Origin: Bacteroidales bacterium
Lineage (GTDB): Bacteria > Bacteroidota > Bacteroidia > Bacteroidales > UBA10428
Length of the DNA: 12,210 nt
Assembly (NCBI GenBank): GCA_016926235.1
Contig: JAFGOZ010000292.1
Location: forward strand, 1 to 12,210
Direction: 5' to 3'
In this document: positions 6,303 to 12,210 of the stretch, piece by piece
How positions within the stretch are numbered: position 1 is the stretch's first letter
Layout: each line of letters opens with the position of its first letter
Notes under the pieces: model-generated
Database searches by the model: none
What the model saw: the letters and a program-made list of their open reading frames with translations, nothing else
What the model was told of the DNA's origin: nothing
Made by a program: the position numbers and the translations under genes

Positions 6303-7664
6303 TTATTCTTTGACCCAAACATTTAATTCTGTATCATGCCAGACAATTTTATTTCGCGGGATACCGTTATTCAGGAGAAACTCGTGTACATCCTTTATGA
6401 TACCTTTATCTTCAATTGCGATAACAACAAAATCAAAGTTGTTTTTTTTAATTTCAGTTGGGCTGCTTATTTCATGGTTATCATCGGATATTAGTTTGTA
6501 ATTTCTGTCTACCCAGATATACGGCTTTCCATAATCCATTTCATCCATAATAGCGACAGCTATTTTGCCATAACCGCCTGCACCATATATTGCAATTTTC
6601 GATTCTCTCTCAACTAAATTAAGAGGGAAATGTTGCTCATAGTAAGCTTGTTTAAGAATGGAAATTCGATCATCTGCTGTATTTAAGCTTTTCAGTAAGG
6701 GTTGACTGCTAGCGGACATATTCTTCCGATAATAACAGTTCCAGCGTTCTGTCAGGATGATTTCGATGAAATCATTAGAATTAATTTTATCAATAAAACG
6801 ATGTGTCTCAGATCTTATATATTCCCAGTTTTGTCCTGATTCTCTTGAGTGGATGTACCAATAGAACATAGTTTTCAGTTCAATTCCGAGAATTAAATAG
6901 CGTAACGAATGAGGTAAAAAACGTGTCCTTTCATCAAGAAACCGATACACCTCGAACAGGCACTCAAAATAATTAAGGCATCCGCTGACAAGTGAAGTGG
7001 GATTGTTTTTGCGGTATGTCAGAACATAGTCGTCAGAATATACGACTCTTTTTGCATTTAAAAGTACCATATAATAAAAAGTGATATCCTCGAAAGAATG
7101 CATCCCATCAAATTGTATTTTATTGTCACTAAAAAATGATCGCTTAAATAGACTATTCCATGGTGGATAAGATATCCCCCTTGGTGTAAAAGCTTCCGGA
7201 TAATTTAAAAAATCAATCACTTTACCAAAATACCCTTTGGATATTTGTGACAAATTATAAATAGTATCATGTACAATTTGTCCGGTTAGAGCATCCATTG
7301 TATGAACACGAAATTTTAGAATATCCGCATTCAGTCTTTTTGCCTCATCGTAAACAGCTTCATAAGCGTTTTTTACAAGAAAATCGTCGGCATCCAAAAA
7401 ATGTATGTATTCTCCAGACGCAATATTCATTCCACTGTTACGGGACGGTCCAAGATGCTGATAGTTTTCATGAATGACTTTGATTTGCTGATAATGCCTG
7501 GAATATTCATCAAGGATATCAGAAGAGTTATCCGTTGAACCACTGTTAACACAAATGATCTCAATATCCTTCATTGGTTGGTAAAGAACACTTTCAATGC
7601 ACTTGCGAACATAGTTTTGCGCATTGTAAACAGGAATGATAACGGATATTCTGGGCATCGGCAT
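6303..7664 (-). CDS. Family 2 glycosyltransferase with C-terminal Rossmann-like domain
   Basis: A 453-residue protein. Residues 1-220 are a GT-A domain: RISVIIPVYNAQNYV (5-19), IICVNSGSTDNS (36-47), GPSRNSGM (72-79), the DxD segment FLDADDF (89-95) and a putative catalytic-base segment HSFEDITF (189-196). The middle (about 225-350) is helical. The C-terminus (355-440) is a Rossmann-like module: KIAIYGAGGYGK (356-367), WVDRNYK (384-390), SPTEI (401-405) and FDFVVIAIED (410-419). Such tails occur on glycosyltransferases of capsule and teichoic-type clusters, but their role is unclear. The segment usually reading DDGSTD is NSGSTD here, so the usual first Asp is missing. Start is uncertain: ATGs at 7664 and 7658 both lack a clear ribosome site. 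Membrane-associated transfer of a sugar onto the glycan is likely; donor unknown. Confidence 0.88.
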   Translation of the reverse strand: MPMPRISVIIPVYNAQNYVRKCIESVLYQPMKDIEIICVNSGSTDNSSDILDEYSRHYQQIKVIHENYQHLGPSRNSGMNIASGEYIHFLDADDFLVKNAYEAVYDEAKRLNADILKFRVHTMDALTGQIVHDTIYNLSQISKGYFGKVIDFLNYPEAFTPRGISYPPWNSLFKRSFFSDNKIQFDGMHSFEDITFYYMVLLNAKRVVYSDDYVLTYRKNNPTSLVSGCLNYFECLFEVYRFLDERTRFLPHSLRYLILGIELKTMFYWYIHSRESGQNWEYIRSETHRFIDKINSNDFIEIILTERWNCYYRKNMSASSQPLLKSLNTADDRISILKQAYYEQHFPLNLVERESKIAIYGAGGYGKIAVAIMDEMDYGKPYIWVDRNYKLISDDNHEISSPTEIKKNNFDFVVIAIEDKGIIKDVHEFLLNNGIPRNKIVWHDTELNVWVKE

Positions 7665-7712
7665 CGTGGTATTATTTCATGAGGAAAAGAAAATTAAAAT
7701 TACTCATTTACA

Positions 7713-8987
7713 TCACCTGTTGTTTCCACTGAATAGTTTGAACCATATCAAATCAGCAATATTCCAAATCTCTGTTTCTCCTATATGTTCATTTACATCA
7801 AAGGTTTCACCTGTAAAAAAAATAACGGCATTTGGATATTTTTCTTTTAACTCATCGTATCGACTATTCACTTTCTCTGATTCCACTAATGAAACAATAA
7901 CATGCTTACCGGTATTGGCTTTGAGGTGTTTATTTTGCATATAAGCGTCTTTCACATTAAGTGAATCTAAAAATATTAAATCATATTTTTTGTCATTATA
8001 AATGTAGTGATCAGCGTCTTCATATAAAAAGGACATAACTATTTTATTTAAAGTATCATTTCCACAAACACATATATTCATTCCGTAGGGATTTAACCAA
8101 TTAGGAAAGTAATATTTCATGATTTTAAAAAGAGAGAACTGAAGTGACCTTTTATATTGATCCTGTCCGGTGGGAAAAAGAATATTCATTCTTCTCATTG
8201 CGAAACGTAATTGACTAAATGCCATTTTTTCTATGTACATAGAATAAGTCTCAAATAGTTTGAGCTTATTAAAATTCTCTACCATATTTCTGATTGAATC
8301 CGGAATACAACCAAGTGCAAACAAATAGTTAATTGTGCTGTCCTTGCGGCTTCTATAATAGAAATACATTGGGCGGTTTACACGACAAACAGATCGGGAA
8401 AGAGCTACCAAGGCTGACGTTACCGGAAAATCTTCATACGCATGTTTTACCTGTTTAAGTCCGCTTTTAATGTAAAGCGAGCGACGAAATACTTTTCCCC
8501 AGAGGAAGGTCCTCATTCGATTTATGGAATCAGGAAACTCGACAGGAATTATCTTTTGATATTCCGGCAATCTTATTTGTGAAATGGTTTGAATCTGTAT
8601 ATTATTATCTTCATCTATATAATTGATATCACAAACAGCAATATCTGCATCAAGTTTATTTATGGCATCTATCATCTGTTCACAAAAATCAGGTGCCCAC
8701 CAGTCATCCGCATCCAGAAATGTAATGTACTTTCCTTTTGCCATTTTTACGCCCAAATCCCTTGTTGGCCCCTGTCCCTCATTTGTCTTGCAGATATATC
8801 TTACTTTTTGTGGGTTTTTATCAGCATATTTTTTACAAATATCGCTCGAACCATCCTTTGAACCATCATCAATCAGGAGAATTTCATAATTATGAAATGT
8901 CTGGGATTCGACAGAGGCAAGGCATCTTTCAACAAATGAAACAACATTATAAACAGGGATAATAATACTCAGGATTGGAAAATTCAT
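7713..8987 (-). CDS. Family 2 glycosyltransferase with divergent C-terminal extension
   Basis: A 424-residue protein with a canonical GT-A domain: LSIIIPVYNVVSFVERC (6-22), LLIDDGSKDGSSD (37-49), EGQGPTRDLG (70-79), TFLDADDWW (89-97) and a putative catalytic-base segment HAYEDFP (182-188). Residues 215-300 are helical and basic. The tail (301-424) opens with MNICVCGNDTLNKIV (303-317) and YDLIFLDS (335-342), which looks like a degenerate relative of the Rossmann-like module in the next gene, with CGND in place of a GxGxxG loop. The pair of adjacent GT2 genes (48 bp apart) suggests sequential sugar additions in one repeat unit. A promoter-like element lies about 55-80 bases upstream. No convincing ribosome site precedes the ATG. 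Donor and acceptor cannot be assigned. Confidence 0.88.
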   Translation of the reverse strand: MNFPILSIIIPVYNVVSFVERCLASVESQTFHNYEILLIDDGSKDGSSDICKKYADKNPQKVRYICKTNEGQGPTRDLGVKMAKGKYITFLDADDWWAPDFCEQMIDAINKLDADIAVCDINYIDEDNNIQIQTISQIRLPEYQKIIPVEFPDSINRMRTFLWGKVFRRSLYIKSGLKQVKHAYEDFPVTSALVALSRSVCRVNRPMYFYYRSRKDSTINYLFALGCIPDSIRNMVENFNKLKLFETYSMYIEKMAFSQLRFAMRRMNILFPTGQDQYKRSLQFSLFKIMKYYFPNWLNPYGMNICVCGNDTLNKIVMSFLYEDADHYIYNDKKYDLIFLDSLNVKDAYMQNKHLKANTGKHVIVSLVESEKVNSRYDELKEKYPNAVIFFTGETFDVNEHIGETEIWNIADLIWFKLFSGNNR

Positions 8988-9041
8988 AGTAACTTATTTC
9001 TACAAATTATCTTTCGCATAAAAAGAAAATCTGGTACGTAT

Positions 9042-9070
9042 ATAGTAAACTAAAATGTAAGACTTAACAA
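9042..9070 (-). promoter_or_regulatory. Candidate sigma-70-type promoter upstream of the two GT genes
   Basis: On the minus strand TTGTTA (9070-9065) and TACTAT (9047-9042) are separated by 17 bases, each matching 4 of 6 consensus positions. Transcription would begin near 9035, giving a leader of roughly 48 bases to the ATG at 8987. It fills the 110-bp gap after the methyltransferase gene. In A/T-rich DNA such matches also arise by chance. Confidence 0.3.
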
Positions 9071-9097
9071 GGATAGTTCTTATCTGACAGGAGAATA

Positions 9098-10006
9098 TCA
9101 TTGCATAATTTTGCCTACCAAAAACTTGGGGATAATTATTTCAATATTTCCATCAAATGGTTCATGAGCTACTTCAGTTGGTAAATACTTTGATATTTTA
9201 GTAATATCACCATTATCATAAACCAAATCCAGCTGATTAATAGATTTTTTTTTCAAAATTACAGTGATATTATATCCATAACTACAGACAAAAGCATCTT
9301 TACAATCAAATCCCGCTAGAACAAGATTGTATAAAAGAAGACCGGCATTCCATAAAGACACATGACCACCAACTATTTCATGCTTCATAGGTGGTACTGT
9401 TATAGCAACGACTCCATCTTCTTTCAATATTTTGAAAACATTTTTTAAAAATGTATGCGGATTCAATTGATGTTCAAGGACATGAGACGCCCATATGCAA
9501 TCAAAGCTATTTTCAAACTCATAATCATTAAAATTACCGATAATAAATTTATCAAATTGATTCTTTTCAAAATAGCTGGACTTTCCGTAATCTATTGCAG
9601 TTACTTTCTTGCCGGCGTTGTAAAACATTTGACTATGAACTCCCTCACCTGATCCAATATCAAGAACTGATTCGAAATCAAAGTTTTCAATAAGCACTTG
9701 TAATCCAAAATCAGCCCTAGGAATATGCTCATATTTTTTTTTTAAGAGCATTTGGCTGTTAATTGTAGGTTGAAAGTTTGCACGATTATTTTTTATTATT
9801 TTAAGCAATTTAGTGATATCTGCCTTTACTACCTTAAATTCTCTTTTATTTATTGCATTAATTTCTTTAAATTCTCTTGTATTGTTTTCTCTTATTTCTG
9901 CAATATCTTCTTCTATTTTATAAATTTGCTGGTTGATAACTTTCATCTCCTTAAGAAGAAAAAAATCTTCTCTTACCCACTTTAGTGTTTTCTTAAATAA
10001 ATTCAT
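9098..10006 (-). CDS. SAM-dependent methyltransferase with N-terminal coiled coil
   Basis: A 302-residue protein. Residues 1-75 are charged and helical with heptad-like spacing (IYKIEEDIAEIRENN, 28-42) and an internal near-repeat, TREFKEI (43-49) and KREFKVV (54-60), consistent with a coiled coil for oligomerisation or docking. Residues 110-255 are a class I methyltransferase: motif I VLDIGSGEGVH (114-124), an acidic residue at the end of strand 2 (AIDYG, D139), motif IV region DCIWASHVLEH (169-179) and DGVVAITVPP (197-206). Methyltransferases of this type in glycan clusters commonly methylate a sugar or cap a chain end, and the coiled coil recalls chain-length-controlling partners; both are inference. 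TAG lies in frame two codons before the ATG, so translation cannot start further upstream in this frame. The ribosome site is weak. Confidence 0.85.
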   Translation of the reverse strand: MNLFKKTLKWVREDFFLLKEMKVINQQIYKIEEDIAEIRENNTREFKEINAINKREFKVVKADITKLLKIIKNNRANFQPTINSQMLLKKKYEHIPRADFGLQVLIENFDFESVLDIGSGEGVHSQMFYNAGKKVTAIDYGKSSYFEKNQFDKFIIGNFNDYEFENSFDCIWASHVLEHQLNPHTFLKNVFKILKEDGVVAITVPPMKHEIVGGHVSLWNAGLLLYNLVLAGFDCKDAFVCSYGYNITVILKKKSINQLDLVYDNGDITKISKYLPTEVAHEPFDGNIEIIIPKFLVGKIMQ

Positions 10007-10214
10007 TTTCTACTTCTTTCTTGGCACTTTTCCTAAGGTTATACACAGGAAAGTATTTCAGGCGGCGAGTATAAATATCCACCAATATTTTGGGAAGCAT
10101 GATCTGACGGAAATTTAATACTCGAAAATAAAATTTAGTCTTGATCCAATGCCTTCTTGTATCTAGTAAGTTGATGTTTGTTAAGATTACCTTACAACAA
10201 CTGTCAAAGGTAAG
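9993..10214 (-). pseudogene. Possible gene relic or short ORF in the leader of the methyltransferase gene
   Basis: Between the propeller gene and the methyltransferase gene (214 bp) the minus strand holds 73 codons without a stop (10214-9996, TAA at 9995-9993), overlapping the methyltransferase start by 14 bases. It includes LLDTRRHWIKTKFYF and YTRRLKYFPVYNLRKSAKK, a basic and aromatic composition that looks protein-like. The only ATG is at 10100 (35 codons) and has no ribosome site. It is in the same frame as the propeller gene but is separated by TGA CTC TAA. It may be the decayed C-terminus of a lost gene, a former extension of the propeller protein, or chance. I do not recognise the family. 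Confidence 0.3.
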
Positions 10215-10220
10215 TTAGAG

Positions 10221-12210
10221 TCATTGATAAAATAACACACCATTTTTTATAGCGTTATATGTTTTTTCTCCACAAGATCCATCAATATTTGAAAACAGTT
10301 TGCTAAACAATGCTTTTTGCCCTTCACTTTGCATATTCTTATGGGATTCTATGTAATATAAATAATCCGGTAACTGTTTTGTCTTCCCTTCAAGGATGTC
10401 CTTAAATGATTGTTCAGATATTCTGGGCGAATTAAAATAATTTGTGTCTTTTTGGAACCTCAACTGTTCCTGTATATCAGGTGTCATAATATTAAAGCAT
10501 CCTATTGATCCGTTAGATGTGTCAAAACGTATCAATGATGTACCATCATTAAGCCATAATACAGAGTCATCACCAGGCTGACAGGCTCGAAACTTAGCAG
10601 GAAAGTCAGAGGTATTTTTCTTATTCTGATGGTAAAAATCCTTTAATTCAGTGACTTCAGATATGCCGCCATCTCGGCAGTTTATTTTTAGCATTTTATC
10701 GGCAAATACCGGGGCAAGCCAGATAAAGCCGTTTTGGTAAAAAATCGGGTGAAAACCAACTTTCCCTGATTCTTCACTCCCCTGGGAATATCGGTATTCC
10801 TTAACCTCATTAGTTTCCCTATTCCATGTAAGAATAGGGCCATTACTTCTTGGTGACAGCCAGAATTTTTCACCATCAAAAGCTATCCCGGAAAAGCCGT
10901 TTCCGGAATTTGGTATTTCAATGACTTTTGTATTACTATTCTCAAGGTTAAGTTCAACTATTGCATTTGACTGACAGCAGGGTGCGTAATACTTATCACC
11001 ATATTGTATACCTACCGTTAAATATCTTGCTTCTTTATTATTGGATGCTAACATTTCCACTTCAGGAAGAAAGTCCAAGATAATACTTACTTTTTTACTG
11101 GATATGTTTAACTTGAGAATTACCGGGCAGCTATAACCGAAAAAGTAAACATTGTCTTTATAAGAATGCGCAGCCCAGAAGCGTAAATCGGTGTTAATAT
11201 ATTCTGTGAAAGTCGATGGTAAATGATATGGAATTGTAGACATGGTGTGAGTTGATAGATCATAGCAAAACAGATAACTTTGCCTGGATGCTGCAAATAA
11301 AAGCTGGTTGCTGCATTTTGAAAAGCCTGAAATGACGCGTGGTTTTTTATCTGGTTCAATTGGAAAATTCGCCATAAGCTTTGTTTCCATTGTCTCTAAA
11401 TCTAATTCAATCAATCCATTGAAATTAACTGCTGAAAACCATGCCGTTTTGTTTTCCCTGGTCCAGTAACTAAAAACAATTGAATCTGGAACTTTGATTT
11501 TTTGATATCCTGTTTTGTTTATATTTTGTCTAAGGATTGGTTTTCCGGTCAGGCCGAACATGGGAAGTAAAGAGCTATCATCACCATAATAAGCATCCGA
11601 TAACACAATAGCACGATTTACGTCGGATGTATCATCATATATACCCCATTTTTTTTCCCTGAAATTATCAATCAATTTCTTATATTTATTAAAAAGTGAC
11701 GGATTCATGCTACTTATTGTTGCATTATTTAACGGGTGAGGTCGCCAGAGTAAAACGACATCATCCTGTTCCTGGAAAGTTCTGAAAACGTCCTCCATTT
11801 TTACAATAGCCTTTTCTCCATGAACTAAAATGTTTTTAATGGATGTATTGTATAGTATGACTTTTTTCCCTGCTATTATCTCGTTCCACTCCTCCGGAAC
11901 TGAAATGTCTTCCCCTTTTGTTGTAATAGCTTTATCCAGCATGGGAGCGCCTAAAGCAAGAAATCTCTTTTTATCTGCCTTCTTTCCTGTGTATTCCTCA
12001 TATGCATCCATATAAGCATTCCTGATTTCATCTGATTGAACTACAACATAGTCTGCATTTAGAACCCCCGGCATTAAGAAAAAATGTTTTTCGACACTGT
12101 CCATAGATGCAAAGGCAAAATATGGGACATATACCAGGCAATCAGTGTATTTTTTAAGTGATGAAGAATAATATTCAGGTGATACAGTCGTGACATAGTT
12201 ATTATTGTCA
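10221..12210 (-). CDS. TagF-like GT-B domain fused to a seven-repeat beta-propeller (start beyond right edge)
   Basis: The frame stays open past the ATG at 12104 to the window edge, adding 35 residues (including YTDCLVYVPYFAF), so that ATG is not the true start. Numbering from it, residues 1-195 are the C-terminal half of a CDP-glycerol glycerophosphotransferase-like GT-B fold: LGAPMLDK (51-58), KVILYNTS (81-88), LLWRPHP (118-124) and YYGDDSSLLP (172-181). Residues 205-545 are a beta-propeller with seven matching strand-ends at LIELDL, LFCYDL, VILKLN, AIVELNL, PILTWN, KMLKIN and SLIRFD, whose D/N residues fall at 235, 282, 333, 386, 428, 475 and 528. Residues 546-627 form a mostly helical tail. 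The transferase half probably moves a polyol phosphate or similar group; the propeller may bind the glycan or act as a separate lyase- or sensor-like domain. GC is visibly higher than in the heptose block. Confidence 0.82.
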   Translation of the reverse strand, partial: DNNNYVTTVSPEYYSSSLKKYTDCLVYVPYFAFASMDSVEKHFFLMPGVLNADYVVVQSDEIRNAYMDAYEEYTGKKADKKRFLALGAPMLDKAITTKGEDISVPEEWNEIIAGKKVILYNTSIKNILVHGEKAIVKMEDVFRTFQEQDDVVLLWRPHPLNNATISSMNPSLFNKYKKLIDNFREKKWGIYDDTSDVNRAIVLSDAYYGDDSSLLPMFGLTGKPILRQNINKTGYQKIKVPDSIVFSYWTRENKTAWFSAVNFNGLIELDLETMETKLMANFPIEPDKKPRVISGFSKCSNQLLFAASRQSYLFCYDLSTHTMSTIPYHLPSTFTEYINTDLRFWAAHSYKDNVYFFGYSCPVILKLNISSKKVSIILDFLPEVEMLASNNKEARYLTVGIQYGDKYYAPCCQSNAIVELNLENSNTKVIEIPNSGNGFSGIAFDGEKFWLSPRSNGPILTWNRETNEVKEYRYSQGSEESGKVGFHPIFYQNGFIWLAPVFADKMLKINCRDGGISEVTELKDFYHQNKKNTSDFPAKFRACQPGDDSVLWLNDGTSLIRFDTSNGSIGCFNIMTPDIQEQLRFQKDTNYFNSPRISEQSFKDILEGKTKQLPDYLYYIESHKNMQSEGQKALFSKLFSNIDGSCGEKTYNAIKNGVLFYQ

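Noticed and set aside
7636..8962. Several plus-strand ORFs of 74-102 codons
   Set aside because: All are antisense to the two minus-strand glycosyltransferases (or the short gap between them) and have low-complexity, shadow-like composition.
10185..10207. TTGACA as a -35 promoter element for the methyltransferase gene
   Set aside because: The hexamer is perfect, but the sequence 17 bases on (TTAACA) matches only 2 of 6 -10 positions, and neighbouring spacings are also poor.
10688..11359. Two minus-strand ORFs of 63 and 79 codons
   Set aside because: They are out-of-frame readings within the beta-propeller coding region, whose repeats are clear in the main frame.
12102..12104. ATG as the start of the TagF-like/propeller gene
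   Set aside because: The frame is open upstream to the window edge and the added residues look like part of the GT-B fold, so the true start is outside.
1..12210. CRISPR array, insertion sequence, tRNA or rRNA
   Set aside because: I saw no repeat-spacer pattern, transposase motifs, terminal repeats or RNA gene landmarks on reading both strands.

Overview
The window is a dense cluster for cell-surface glycan synthesis, with every credible gene on the minus strand; transcription runs from the right edge towards the left. Low GC (roughly 30-45% by eye), good Shine-Dalgarno sequences (AGGAGG, GAGG, AAGG), tight gene packing and two TagF-like (CDP-glycerol glycerophosphotransferase-type) proteins suggest a low-GC anaerobe, most simply a Clostridia-like Firmicute. 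A spirochaete or other low-GC host is not excluded.

In transcription order: (i) 12210-10221, a gene cut by the window edge that joins a TagF-like GT-B domain to a seven-repeat beta-propeller; (ii) 10220-10007, a leader holding a 73-codon open stretch that may be a gene relic; (iii) 10006-9098, a SAM methyltransferase with a coiled-coil N-terminus; (iv) 8987-7713 and 7664-6303, two family-2 glycosyltransferases with C-terminal extra domains; (v) 6197-5781, a small Rossmann-like protein; (vi) 5772-715, a tightly coupled block: hddA kinase, gmhA isomerase, a second TagF-like transferase, an NAD-dependent sugar epimerase, and a fused nucleotidyltransferase/phosphatase (hddC + gmhB); (vii) 714-447, a gap that seems to hold a frameshifted gene remnant; (viii) 446-1, the N-terminus of another family-2 glycosyltransferase that runs off the left edge.

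Together GmhA, HddA, the GmhB-like half and the HddC-like half form a complete route from sedoheptulose 7-phosphate to a nucleotide-activated D-glycero-D-manno-heptose, probably GDP-linked as in known hdd pathways. The epimerase would modify this or another nucleotide sugar. The glycosyltransferases and methyltransferase would assemble and decorate the glycan, and the two TagF-like enzymes would add polyol-phosphate or related units. The final polymer cannot be read from the sequence.

The points most worth a second look are the TagF-like/propeller fusion, the hddC-gmhB fusion in a complete heptose pathway, the recurring Rossmann-like module (free-standing and as a glycosyltransferase tail), the 53-bp gene overlap entered through a TTG start, and two probable gene relics, one on each side of the lower-GC core. 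No RNA genes, CRISPR arrays, insertion sequences or origins were seen.
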